DNA of 10,273 nucleotides from Flavobacterium psychrophilum (GCA_022729635.1 DZAU01000067.1:1-10273); one strand, 5' to 3'; positions 1-8,152 are shown, counted from the first letter of the stretch. Notes: generated by a model not told the origin, from the letters alone. Translations and numbers: made by a program.

Positions 1-16
1 CTATCTTCGCTTAAGA

Positions 17-93
17 AAGAGAAAAGAGAATAGAAAATAGAATCTAGACAAAAATCTATGTTCTATTCTCTTTGTTCTATATTCTATATTCTA
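17..93. repeat. Heptad-periodic inverted repeat upstream of recG
   Basis: The tetranucleotide (T/A)AGA recurs exactly every 7 nt at 17, 24, 31, 38 and 45. After a short gap its complement TCT(A/T) recurs every 7 nt at 55, 62, 69, 76, 83 and 90. The two halves form a long palindrome: 23-35 pairs perfectly with 61-73, and 37-41 pairs with 55-59, with one mismatch between the stems. The phased repeats end about 12 nt before the recG start codon. The layout matches the repeat at 3569-3653, so I infer a repeat family. It may act as an RNA hairpin in the recG leader or simply be a mobile palindromic repeat. No canonical terminator U-run or TAnnTTTG box lies in it. Confidence 0.7.
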
Positions 94-104
94 AAAATTC
101 TAAA

Positions 105-2240
105 ATGTCCAATAATCTCCTAGAAACTCCCATCGAATACCTCAAAGGCGTCGGTCCTAACCGTGGTGCTTTGTTGCGCAAGGAATTGGGAATTCACAAA
201 TATGGCCATTTGCTCAATTTTTTTCCAAATAGATACATCGACAGAACACGATATTACAAGATTAACGAATTGCAAAACAATGTTGCCGAAGTTCAAATTA
301 TTGGTAAAATCATCAATATTAAAACCGTAGAATTTGGCAAAAACCAGAAAAGATTAGTTGCCACATTCGTTGACGATACAGGACAAATGGAACTTGTATG
401 GTTTCAAGGAATTAAATGGATTAGGGAAAGTTTGAAACTCAATGAAATGGGCGTGATTTTTGGAAAGTGTACTTCATTCGGGAATACTTTTAATATGGCT
501 CATCCCGAAATTGAGTTGATGACAGAACACGAACAAAGCCTGCGCTCGGCGATGCAACCTGTTTATCCATCGACGGAAACTTTGGCAAACCGTGGCATTT
601 CCAATCGGGTAATCAATAAAATGATGCAGCAATTATTTCAGGAAACCCAAGCCAAATTCTCCGAAACCTTGCCCGATTATTTGATTGCCGAATTAAAACT
701 GATTCCGAAAAATGTGGCTTTGTTCAACATTCATTTTCCAAAAAGCACCGAAGCTTTGGCTAAAGCCCAATTCCGATTGAAATTCGAGGAATTGTTCTAT
801 ATCCAATTGCAATTAATTACCAAAAACCTGATTCGGAAACACAAAATAAAAGGGCATCCATTTACGAAAGTGGGCGAACATTTTAATGATTTTTATCAAA
901 ATCACCTGCCTTTTGAATTGACAAATGCACAAAAAAGAGTCATCAAGGAAATCCGAATCGATATGGGAAGCAATGCCCAAATGAACCGATTGCTGCAAGG
1001 AGATGTGGGTTCCGGAAAAACAATCGTGGCGTTGATGAGTATGCTCATTGCCTTGGATAATGGTTTTCAATCTTGTTTGATGGCACCAACAGAAATCTTG
1101 GCAAACCAACATTTTAATGGTTTGACTAAATTAGCCAAAGAATTGAATATCAATATAAAAATGCTCACTGGTTCAACCAAAACTGCCGCTCGAAAAATCA
1201 TTCACGAAGAACTCGAAAATGGCAGTTTACATATTCTGATTGGCACGCACGCTTTATTGGAAGACAAGGTAAAATTCCAAAATTTGGGTTTGGCAGTGAT
1301 TGATGAACAGCATCGTTTTGGAGTGGAACAGCGTTCTAAACTTTGGAAAAAATCCACCCCAAACCCCTCCAATGAAGGGGAACAAATCCCGCCACACGTT
1401 TTGGTAATGACCGCCACTCCTATTCCGCGAACTTTAGCGATGAGTTTGTATGGCGATTTGGATATTTCGGTGATTGATGAATTGCCGCCGGGACGAAAAC
1501 CCATTCAAACCGTGCATCGTTTTGACACAAATAGATTAAAAGTCTGGAAATTCATTCGGGATGAAATTGCTCTTGGAAGACAAATTTATATCGTTTACCC
1601 GTTAATTGAAGAATCTAAAACTATGGATTTAAAGGACTTAATGGACGGTTACGAAAGTATTTCCAGAGATTTTCCTTTGCCACAATATTCTATTTCCATC
1701 CTTCACGGAAAAATGAAACCAGCGGATAAAGATGCCGAAATGAAACGTTTTGCCGAAGGAAAAACCAATATTATGGTGGCGACAACCGTGATTGAAGTAG
1801 GCGTGAATATTCCGAATGCCAGTGTGATGATTATCGAAAGTGCGGAACGTTTTGGATTATCCCAATTGCACCAACTTCGAGGACGCGTAGGTCGTGGAGC
1901 GGAACAAAGTTATTGCATCCTGATGACGAGCCACAAATTGAGTGCCGACAGCAAAACCCGAATAGAAACTATGGTAAAAACCAATGACGGTTTCGAAATT
2001 GCCGAAGTCGATCTAAAACTGCGTGGACCAGGCGATTTGATGGGAACACAACAAAGCGGCGTTCTCAACCTACAAATTGCCGATATTGTCCGCGATAGAG
2101 ATATTTTATTATTGGCACGAAATTATGCCTTGAAAATTCTGAAAGACGATGCACCAATGCAAAAACCGGAAAATGCAGTTTTGAGAACAACCTATATTGA
2201 ATTGACCAAGAAAAAAAATATTTGGAATTATATTAGTTAA
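105..2240 (+). CDS. recG: ATP-dependent DNA helicase RecG
   Basis: RecG is a superfamily 2 double-stranded DNA translocase that remodels stalled forks and branched recombination intermediates in the cytoplasm. The product is 711 aa, close to the roughly 690-700 aa usual for the family. An N-terminal helical region with a GVGP hairpin motif (about 10-47) precedes the OB-fold wedge domain (about 60-150). The helicase core shows Walker A GDVGSGKT (299-306, Lys305), DEQH box (400-403), TATPIPRT (436-443) and QLRGRVGR (590-597). The TRG-type segment DLKLRGPGDLMGTQQSG follows. I chose ATG 105 because family members begin with a few residues before an LxTPIEYLKGVGP-like motif. An in-frame TTG at 72 would add 11 residues encoded by the upstream repeat. 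An insert of about 11 residues at 417-427 lies between motifs II and III and appears to come from a palindromic repeat. The protein otherwise looks intact and functional. Confidence 0.97.
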   Translation: MSNNLLETPIEYLKGVGPNRGALLRKELGIHKYGHLLNFFPNRYIDRTRYYKINELQNNVAEVQIIGKIINIKTVEFGKNQKRLVATFVDDTGQMELVWFQGIKWIRESLKLNEMGVIFGKCTSFGNTFNMAHPEIELMTEHEQSLRSAMQPVYPSTETLANRGISNRVINKMMQQLFQETQAKFSETLPDYLIAELKLIPKNVALFNIHFPKSTEALAKAQFRLKFEELFYIQLQLITKNLIRKHKIKGHPFTKVGEHFNDFYQNHLPFELTNAQKRVIKEIRIDMGSNAQMNRLLQGDVGSGKTIVALMSMLIALDNGFQSCLMAPTEILANQHFNGLTKLAKELNINIKMLTGSTKTAARKIIHEELENGSLHILIGTHALLEDKVKFQNLGLAVIDEQHRFGVEQRSKLWKKSTPNPSNEGEQIPPHVLVMTATPIPRTLAMSLYGDLDISVIDELPPGRKPIQTVHRFDTNRLKVWKFIRDEIALGRQIYIVYPLIEESKTMDLKDLMDGYESISRDFPLPQYSISILHGKMKPADKDAEMKRFAEGKTNIMVATTVIEVGVNIPNASVMIIESAERFGLSQLHQLRGRVGRGAEQSYCILMTSHKLSADSKTRIETMVKTNDGFEIAEVDLKLRGPGDLMGTQQSGVLNLQIADIVRDRDILLLARNYALKILKDDAPMQKPENAVLRTTYIELTKKKNIWNYIS
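1353..1391 (+). repeat. Palindromic repeat-like insert within recG
   Basis: This stretch encodes STPNPSNEGEQIP, RecG residues 417-429. It has C- and G-runs unlike the surrounding A+T-rich gene. CCCCT at 1364-1368 is complementary to AGGGG at 1376-1380 around a 7-nt loop, and a further CCCC at 1357-1360 and CCC at 1388-1390 flank it. It uses TCC, CCC and GGG, codons that look scarce in the rest of recG. E. coli RecG joins LWEKG to the PHQLIMTATPIPRT segment through a short unrelated linker, so this is a length-tolerant surface loop. I recall similar NPS-x-(E/G)-G peptides recurring in unrelated flavobacterial proteins. That recollection was not checked here. Confidence 0.55.
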
Positions 2241-2366
2241 AACCTTTCAGTTTAAATTATCGCATACAGATAGTACACAGAGGGTACGTATTTTCTTCGT
2301 AAAAACATGGTTTATAACTGATTTTTAAAATTTAAAGTCTAACCATTTTGTATTTTTATTGTCATA

Positions 2367-2384
2367 GAAAAAGTTGACTTTTTC
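2367..2384. promoter_or_regulatory. 8-bp inverted repeat, possible operator
   Basis: GAAAAAGT at 2367-2374 is perfectly complementary to ACTTTTTC at 2377-2384 with a 2-nt gap. TTG at 2374-2376 within it lies 15 nt before AATATTTG (2392-2399), a one-mismatch version of the Bacteroidota -7 box TAnnTTTG. The spacer is shorter than the usual 17-23 nt, so the promoter reading is weak. The palindrome could be a repressor site for the efflux operon or a minor hairpin. The sequence alone does not separate these. Confidence 0.25.
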
Positions 2385-2453
2385 GAAAATTAATATTTGC
2401 TTAAAAGCTGTAAAATAATTGGCAAAACTCCCTTAATTCCAAATTCTAAAAAC

Positions 2454-2461
2454 TAATTTTG
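2454..2461 (+). promoter_or_regulatory. Candidate -7 promoter box for the efflux operon
   Basis: TAATTTTG matches the Bacteroidota sigma-A -7 consensus TAnnTTTG exactly and sits 48 bp before the adaptor ATG at 2510. No TTG is found at the expected 17-23 nt upstream; the nearest, at 2419-2421, is 32 nt away. If used, this would be a promoter with a weak -33 element, which would fit an operon that needs an activator or is expressed at low level. Confidence 0.4.
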
Positions 2462-2477
2462 TTTTTCAATCTAAAAA

Positions 2478-2493
2478 AGGATTTTTAAATCCT
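2478..2493 (+). promoter_or_regulatory. Short inverted repeat in the presumed efflux leader
   Basis: AGGATTT at 2478-2484 is complementary to AAATCCT at 2487-2493. It lies between the candidate -7 box and the start codon, a usual place for a repressor operator or a small leader hairpin. The stem is short and mostly A-T, so chance is a real alternative. Confidence 0.25.
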
Positions 2494-2509
2494 ATTTTAT
2501 CTCTAAATT

Positions 2510-3568
2510 ATGAAACTAAAACATATTATTTATACCCTACTAATAATTGGGTTTGGTGCTTTTATAGCCTACAGAATTACCTCAAACAAAAACAAAAACG
2601 ACGATTCTAAAGGCAAAGACGGAAAAAATAAAATGATGACCGTTAGCGGAATTGTTGTAAAAACACAAACTTTCGATAATAATCTTTCACTTTCGGGTTC
2701 ACTTGAAGCCAATGAACAAGTAGAAATTCGCTCCGAAATTTCAGGAATTGTCGAAGGAATTTATTTCAATGAAGGAAGTAATGTTTCTAAAGGTCAATTG
2801 CTTTTCAAAGTAAATGATATTGAATTAAGAGCACAATTGGCTCAAGCCAAAACAAAAGAAGGATTGGCTTCGGAAAACGAGAGAAGAGCAAAACTTTTAC
2901 TCGAAAAAGAAGCTATAAGCCAAGAAGAATACGACGTTGCACGAGCCGATTTAAAATTAGCGCAAGCCCAAATCCAGTTAATTCAGGCGCAAATTGCAAA
3001 AACTTCGGTTAAAGCACCGTTTTCAGGAAAGATAGGATTACGTTCTATTTCGCCCGGAACTTACATCACTCCTAGTCTTTTGGTCGCCAAATTAGTCAAC
3101 ATCAGTCAATTAAAAATCACTTTTTCGATTCCTGAAAAATATGCCAGCGAGGTAAAACCGAATTCCAATTTAATCTTTACAGTTGCCAGTTCTACCAAAA
3201 CATATACTGCCAAAATTTATGCTATTGAACCCGAAGTTCAAATCGAAACAAGAACATTGCAAGTTCGTGCCATTGCCGAAAATAAAGACGGAAAATTATT
3301 GCCGGGTACTTTTGCCAATGTAGAATTGCCTTTGGATATTATTAAAGATGCAATTGTTATTCCATCGGAAGCCATTATTCCTGTTCAAAACGGAAAGAAA
3401 GTATTTATTTCTAATGTGGGCAAAGCCAAAGAAGTAATGGTTGAAACAGCTACTAGAACTGATGCTTCTATTTTAGTCCTTTCGGGTTTAAAAGCCGGTG
3501 ACACACTTTTGACAACTGGCGTAATGTCTTTAAAAGAAGATGATGCAGTGAAAGTGAAAGTTAAATAA
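2510..3568 (+). CDS. RND efflux periplasmic adaptor subunit (membrane fusion protein)
   Basis: This adaptor should bridge the inner-membrane RND pump and the TolC-like channel encoded next to it. The 352-aa product has one N-terminal membrane segment (about 5-21) and no lipobox cysteine, so it is probably anchored by an uncleaved helix. A Lys/Asp-rich linker (about 25-42) follows. The first lipoyl half is about 63-103 (GSLEANEQVEIRSEISG and following residues). A short alpha-hairpin spans about 104-165 and is rich in Ala, Gln and Glu. The second lipoyl half contains VKAPFSGKIG (167-176). The beta-barrel runs about 198-275 and the membrane-proximal domain about 276-352, with the family-typical VIPSEAI (283-289). 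The length is normal for a short-hairpin adaptor such as those of MexA/AcrA type. ATG 2510 is the first start giving a coherent membrane anchor, and no Shine-Dalgarno is visible. The substrate cannot be inferred. Confidence 0.95.
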   Translation: MKLKHIIYTLLIIGFGAFIAYRITSNKNKNDDSKGKDGKNKMMTVSGIVVKTQTFDNNLSLSGSLEANEQVEIRSEISGIVEGIYFNEGSNVSKGQLLFKVNDIELRAQLAQAKTKEGLASENERRAKLLLEKEAISQEEYDVARADLKLAQAQIQLIQAQIAKTSVKAPFSGKIGLRSISPGTYITPSLLVAKLVNISQLKITFSIPEKYASEVKPNSNLIFTVASSTKTYTAKIYAIEPEVQIETRTLQVRAIAENKDGKLLPGTFANVELPLDIIKDAIVIPSEAIIPVQNGKKVFISNVGKAKEVMVETATRTDASILVLSGLKAGDTLLTTGVMSLKEDDAVKVKVK

Positions 3569-3653
3569 TTTTAGATTTTAGATTGCAGATTTTAGATTTC
3601 TAAAAATCTCTAATTCTTCAATCTAAAATCTGCAATCTAAAATCAAAAATCTC
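3569..3653. repeat. Heptad-periodic palindrome between adaptor and pump genes
   Basis: The 25-nt arm at 3574-3598 is a perfect reverse complement of 3620-3644, separated by a 21-nt loop. The stem can extend outward past one mismatch to 3568-3572 with 3646-3650. (T/C)AGA falls every 7 nt in the left arm (3572, 3579, 3586, 3593), and TCT-type tetramers fall every 7 nt on the right (3615, 3622, 3629, 3636, and loosely 3643 and 3650). Within the left arm the 11-mer GATTTTAGATT occurs twice, 14 nt apart. The element fills nearly the whole gap from the adaptor stop to 1 nt before the pump ATG at 3655. In mRNA it would be a long hairpin next to the pump start, able to affect mRNA stability, read-through or ribosome access. 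The design matches the repeat at 17-93. Confidence 0.85.
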
Positions 3654-3654
3654 A

Positions 3655-6600
3655 ATGAGTTTATCCACCATAAGCATAAAAAGACCTGTTTTAACAATAG
3701 TTATCAACTTGACCATCGTTTTGTTTGGAATTATTGGATACAGTTTTCTGGGCGTTAGGGAATTTCCTTCGATAGATCCAGCCCAGATTTCAATTCGAAC
3801 AAATTATTCAGGAGCAAATTCTGACATCATTGAATCTCAAATCACGGAACCACTCGAAAAAGCCATTAATTCAATTGACGGAATTCGAAACATAACTTCA
3901 TCGAGTACACAAGGAAGCAGCAATATCACGGTCGAATTCAATTTGAATAAAAATCTGGAGGAAGCCGCAAATGATGTTCGGGACAAAGTCTCTCAAGCCG
4001 TAAGAAACTTGCCAAAAGACATTGATTCACCTCCTGTTGTTTCAAAGGCTGATGCCGATAGTGATGCCATTATTTCGATGACAATTCAAAGTGATTCCCG
4101 AAATGAATTAGAACTCAGCGATTATGCCGAAAATGTAATTTCGCAACGAATGGAAACTATTCCTGGCGTAAGTGGTGTCCAAATTTGGGGACAAAAAAAA
4201 TACGCAATGCGTTTGTGGATTGATCCTGTAAAATTAGCTTCTTATGGCTGCACGGCTTCCGAAGTTAGAGACGCTCTAAACAAACAAAACGTAGAATTAC
4301 CATCGGGAAAATTAACCGGAAGCAACACAGAATTGACCGTAAAAACCGTTGGAAACCTTTCGACACCCGAAGAATTCAACAATATTATTATTCGCACAGA
4401 TGACGAAAAAATAGTTCGTTTAAGCGATGTGGGTTCGGCTGAACTTGGTCCTGAAAATATAGAAACAAAAATGAGCCAATCTGGTTTGCCATTAGTTGGT
4501 ATTGCTATTGTGCCAATGCCAGGAGCTAATTATCTTGACATTTCAAAGGAATTTTACAAAGAATTTGAAATTTTAAAAAAGGATTTACCAAAAGACATCA
4601 AACTAAACGTTGCAATTGATAATACACTTTTTGTTAAAAAATCGGTTCTTGAAGTTGCGGAAACACTGCTAATTTCATTGATTCTAGTGATTTTAATTAT
4701 CTATTTATTCTTTCGAGATTGGGCAATTGCTTTCCGCCCATTAATCGATATTCCAGTTTCGTTGATTGCAACTTTCTTTATTATGTGGCTTTTTGGGTTT
4801 TCGATAAATGTACTGACTTTACTGGCAGTTGTCCTGGCAACAGGATTGGTGGTTGATGATGGAATTGTGGTTACCGAAAATATTTTCAAAAAAGTGGAAG
4901 AAGGAATGTCTCCAATTGAAGCTGCAATTAAAGGGTCGAATGAAATCTTTTTTGCTGTAATATCCATTTCGATAACCTTGGCAGCGGTGTTTTTACCGGT
5001 AATTTTCCTTGAAGGATTTGTAGGAAGATTATTTAGGGAATTTGGTGTCGTCATTGGAGCCGCAGTATTAGTTTCTGCCTTTGTTTCTTTGACATTAACA
5101 CCAATGTTGAACGCTTATTTAATGAAAGGTGGCGAACAAAAAAAATCAAAATTTTACATAGCTACTGAGCCTTATTTCCAAAAATTAAATAGTGGTTATG
5201 CCAATGCTTTAGAGCGTTTTATGAAAAGAAAATGGTTAAGTTTTCCAATATTGGTTGTCTGCTTTGGATTAATTGTTTTGTTTTTTAATCTACTCCAAAA
5301 AGAAACCGCACCTTATGACGATCGAAGTGCATTAATAATGAGCGTAAACACTGCCGAAGGTTCTTCTTATGAATACACAGATCGATTTATGCAGGAACTT
5401 TCAAAACTAGTTGACGATTCTATACCAGAGAAAAAAGTGGCTTTAGTCATCACTTCGCCTAGTTTTATTGCTTCAGCTTCAAACAGCGGAAGAGTTAGAG
5501 TTGTATTAGTGGATCCAAGTGAAAGAAAAAGGACTCAAAAACAAATTGCCGAAAAATTAACTAAATGGACTAAGAAATATCCAGAAGCAAAGACTTCGGT
5601 GACAGTACAACCCACGATTTCAGTAAACAGACGAGGTGGCTTGCCTATTCAATATATTATCCAGGCGCCAAACTTTGAAAAATTGCAGGAAAAAATTCCA
5701 CTATTTATGGACGAAGCGGCAAAAAATGAAGCTTTTGCCATTACCGATATAAATTTGAAATTCAACAAACCCGAAATCAATGTCACTATCGATCGTGAGA
5801 AAGCCGAAAGTTTAGGTATATCTGTAATTGATATTGCCCAAACCTTGCAACTTTCGTTAAGTGGGCAACGTTTTGGTTATTTTATGCGAAACGGAAAACA
5901 ATACCAAGTCATTGGACAATTTGACCAAAAAGACCGTTCGAAACCGCTAGATTTAACCTCAATGTTCGTAAAAAACAACAAAGGAGAACTCATTCAAATG
6001 GACAATGTCGTGACTATTGAAGAGAAAAGCAATCCTCCACAATTGTTTCATAATAATAGATACATGTCGGCAACCGTTTTTGCAGGTCTTGCTCCAGGCA
6101 AAAGTATAAGCGATGGAATTGATGCAATGAATGAAATAAAAGACAAGGTTTTGGATGATACTTTCACCACTGATTTAGGCGGAGAGTCACGAGATTTTGT
6201 TGAAAGTAGTTCCAATACATCTTTTGCATTTGGACTGGCTTTATTATTGATTTTTTTGATTTTGGCAGCACAATTCGAAAGTTTTGTTGATCCATTTATT
6301 ATTATTTTAACGGTGCCAATGGCAGTTGCCGGAGCACTATTTTCGTTATGGTTATTTGACCAAACTTGGAATATCTTTAGCCAAATTGGAACCGTGATGC
6401 TCATTGGTTTAGTAACCAAAAACGGAATCCTGATTGTAGAATTTGCCAATCAATTACGGGAACTGGGAAAACCAAAATTAGAAGCAATATTAGAAGCATC
6501 TGAAGCGCGACTTCGACCAATTTTAATGACAAGCTTAGCCATTTCATTGGGAGCTTTGCCTATTGCGTTGTCACTTGGTGCAGCATCAACAAGCAGAATG

Positions 6601-6750
6601 GGAATGGGAGTTGTCATCGTGGGAGGAACTATTTTCTCCTTGATTTTAACATTATTTGTAATTCCGGCTTTGTATCTAATGTGGTCAAAAGCCAGAAAAC
6701 ATTATCCTGAATTCGATCATATAGATGAATATGAAAAAGAAAATAAATAA
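3655..6750 (+). CDS. RND efflux inner-membrane pump (AcrB-like, HAE1-type)
   Basis: This is the proton-driven transporter of the tripartite exporter, 1031 aa and full length for AcrB/MexB relatives. TM1 is about 12-31, followed by the first periplasmic porter domain. TM2-6 fall at about 333-490 and TM7 at about 527-547, followed by the second periplasmic domain. TM8-12 fall at about 856-1010. The proton-relay residues are present: paired Asp401/Asp402 in GLVVDDGIVVTEN (AcrB Asp407/408) and Lys922 in LIGLVTKNGILIVEF (AcrB Lys940). These motifs fit hydrophobe/amphiphile exporters better than metal exporters, but the actual substrates cannot be read from the sequence. ATG 3655 starts the typical N-terminus MSLSTISIKRPV. 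It lies 86 bp after the adaptor stop, and that gap is filled by a long palindrome. The channel gene starts 2 bp after its stop, so coupled expression is likely. Confidence 0.97.
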   Translation: MSLSTISIKRPVLTIVINLTIVLFGIIGYSFLGVREFPSIDPAQISIRTNYSGANSDIIESQITEPLEKAINSIDGIRNITSSSTQGSSNITVEFNLNKNLEEAANDVRDKVSQAVRNLPKDIDSPPVVSKADADSDAIISMTIQSDSRNELELSDYAENVISQRMETIPGVSGVQIWGQKKYAMRLWIDPVKLASYGCTASEVRDALNKQNVELPSGKLTGSNTELTVKTVGNLSTPEEFNNIIIRTDDEKIVRLSDVGSAELGPENIETKMSQSGLPLVGIAIVPMPGANYLDISKEFYKEFEILKKDLPKDIKLNVAIDNTLFVKKSVLEVAETLLISLILVILIIYLFFRDWAIAFRPLIDIPVSLIATFFIMWLFGFSINVLTLLAVVLATGLVVDDGIVVTENIFKKVEEGMSPIEAAIKGSNEIFFAVISISITLAAVFLPVIFLEGFVGRLFREFGVVIGAAVLVSAFVSLTLTPMLNAYLMKGGEQKKSKFYIATEPYFQKLNSGYANALERFMKRKWLSFPILVVCFGLIVLFFNLLQKETAPYDDRSALIMSVNTAEGSSYEYTDRFMQELSKLVDDSIPEKKVALVITSPSFIASASNSGRVRVVLVDPSERKRTQKQIAEKLTKWTKKYPEAKTSVTVQPTISVNRRGGLPIQYIIQAPNFEKLQEKIPLFMDEAAKNEAFAITDINLKFNKPEINVTIDREKAESLGISVIDIAQTLQLSLSGQRFGYFMRNGKQYQVIGQFDQKDRSKPLDLTSMFVKNNKGELIQMDNVVTIEEKSNPPQLFHNNRYMSATVFAGLAPGKSISDGIDAMNEIKDKVLDDTFTTDLGGESRDFVESSSNTSFAFGLALLLIFLILAAQFESFVDPFIIILTVPMAVAGALFSLWLFDQTWNIFSQIGTVMLIGLVTKNGILIVEFANQLRELGKPKLEAILEASEARLRPILMTSLAISLGALPIALSLGAASTSRMGMGVVIVGGTIFSLILTLFVIPALYLMWSKARKHYPEFDHIDEYEKENK

Positions 6751-6752
6751 TT

Positions 6753-8066
6753 ATGATGAATTTTAAAGTTCTACTTCAAAGCCTAGTTTTAGTCTTACTT
6801 TGCATTATAAAAACGAATGCTCAAGAAGTTTTAACTATCGAAGATGCCATAAAAATAGCATTAGTAAATAACTATGAAATCAAAATAGCATCTAATAATT
6901 TAAATATTGATAAAACCAATGTAACCTCTGGAAATGCTGGAATGTTACCTAAAGTCGCTGCAAGCATAGTGGGTAATAATGGCATTCAAAACCTTTCGCA
7001 AACACTTGCTGATGGAACTGTAAATTCGCTTGATAATGCCAAAAACAGCAATTTAAATTATGGTGTTGGTTTAGATTGGACCATCTTTGACGGTTTTAAA
7101 ATGTTTGCCAAATTGGAACAATTGAAAGAACTGCAAAAACTAGGTGAAACTCAATTAAAGCTGACCATCACTACTAAAATAAGCAACTTAAATGCTGTAT
7201 ATTTTGAATTGGTAAACCAACAACAACAATTGGCCGCTTTGAACACAACTATTGATATTTCGAACCAACGTTTGACTCTGGCAAAAAACCGCTTTACGAT
7301 TGGGAAAGCGTCAAAATTAGAAGTTTTGAATGCACAAGTTGACTTGAATACAGATAAAACTAATTTATTAAAACAACAAGAATTATACGCAAATACAAAA
7401 ATTTTATTAAACCAATTGATGGCACGTGACCCAAAAATAGACTTCAAAGTGGTTGATGAAATTCCCGTGGATAAAACTTTATTGCTTCCGGAATTGACTG
7501 CATTAGCAGAGAAACAAAACCCTGAATTAGAAAGCCAAATTATCAATCAAAGAATTTCGGAATTGCAATTGAAGCAAATAAAAGGCGAACGGTATCCAAC
7601 TGTAAACTTAACTACGGGTTATGTTTTTTCAGAAAGTCAATCAGGACTTGGCTTTACAACCCAATCGTCAGCTCAGGGACTTAACTATGGATTTCGAGCC
7701 TCATTAAATTTATTTGATGGATTTGCCCAAAACCGTAATGAAAAAATTGCAAAAATTGAAATTGACAATGCTAATTTGGTTATCGAACAGCAAAACCAAA
7801 AACTGAATTCACAATTAACAGCCTTATATCAAACGTATTTAACCAATTTAGATTTGATTGATTTAGAATTCGAAAACGAAGCCATTGCTAATCAAAATCT
7901 AGAAATTACAGTTGATAAATTCCGTATTGGAACCATAACTACATTAGAATTCAGAGCTGCACAATTGAATTATGTCAATGCTAAAGTAAATTATAGCAAA
8001 GCACAATTTCAGGCTAAATTATCCGAAATACTATTAAAAGAATTAGCTGGAAATTTAACGTTTTGA
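6753..8066 (+). CDS. TolC-family outer-membrane efflux channel
   Basis: This is the outer-membrane partner of the pump. The 437-aa precursor starts with a Sec signal peptide whose hydrophobic core is at about 5-19; cleavage is likely after TNA (21-23) or one residue later. The cysteine in LLCII lacks a proper lipobox, so I predict a signal-peptidase-I product rather than a lipoprotein. Two OEP repeats are visible: LTIEDAIKIAL opens the first at about 27, and the second begins at about 240. Paired motifs mark the duplication, TIFDGF and NLFDGF for the strand regions, and NRFTIGKASKLEVL and DKFRIGTITTLEFR before the second helix of each half. It begins 2 bp after the pump stop, and ATG 6756 is an equally possible start one codon in. 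Its position as third gene of the operon matches adaptor-pump-channel order. Confidence 0.95.
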   Translation: MMNFKVLLQSLVLVLLCIIKTNAQEVLTIEDAIKIALVNNYEIKIASNNLNIDKTNVTSGNAGMLPKVAASIVGNNGIQNLSQTLADGTVNSLDNAKNSNLNYGVGLDWTIFDGFKMFAKLEQLKELQKLGETQLKLTITTKISNLNAVYFELVNQQQQLAALNTTIDISNQRLTLAKNRFTIGKASKLEVLNAQVDLNTDKTNLLKQQELYANTKILLNQLMARDPKIDFKVVDEIPVDKTLLLPELTALAEKQNPELESQIINQRISELQLKQIKGERYPTVNLTTGYVFSESQSGLGFTTQSSAQGLNYGFRASLNLFDGFAQNRNEKIAKIEIDNANLVIEQQNQKLNSQLTALYQTYLTNLDLIDLEFENEAIANQNLEITVDKFRIGTITTLEFRAAQLNYVNAKVNYSKAQFQAKLSEILLKELAGNLTF

Positions 8067-8152
8067 GAACTGCTTTCAAATAAAATTCGATGTAATAATT
8101 CAAAAACAGACTGTATTTTATATCGATTATTATTTTCCCTCTGCTTGCGTGA

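Larger units (their letters stand above)
2241..2509. other. Non-coding region between recG and the efflux operon
   Basis: This 269-bp A+T-rich gap contains no credible gene. It holds two short inverted repeats (2367-2384 and 2478-2493) and one TAnnTTTG promoter box (2454-2461), described separately. I see no clear intrinsic terminator for recG, as no GC-rich hairpin followed by a T-run is present. The efflux operon must be transcribed either from here or by read-through from recG. Confidence 0.6.

Noticed and set aside
17..93. CRISPR-like array based on the regular repeats
   Set aside because: The unit is only 7 nt with no spacers of constant length, and the two halves are inverted relative to one another.
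72..104. TTG-started N-terminal extension of RecG by 11 residues
   Set aside because: The extension is encoded by the phased TCTA repeat and does not resemble the family N-terminus. ATG 105 starts a typical RecG sequence.
4193..4200. Run of eight A in the pump gene as a possible slippage or phase-variation site
   Set aside because: The reading frame is intact on both sides and matches the RND family throughout. Runs of this length are expected in such A+T-rich DNA; a similar A8 run near the end of recG is also in frame.
4701..5054. Minus-strand open frame opposite the pump gene
   Set aside because: It lies wholly within the well-supported pump gene, has no recognisable domain, and is explained by codon composition. 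The other antisense frames in recG, the channel gene and rpsA were rejected for the same reason.
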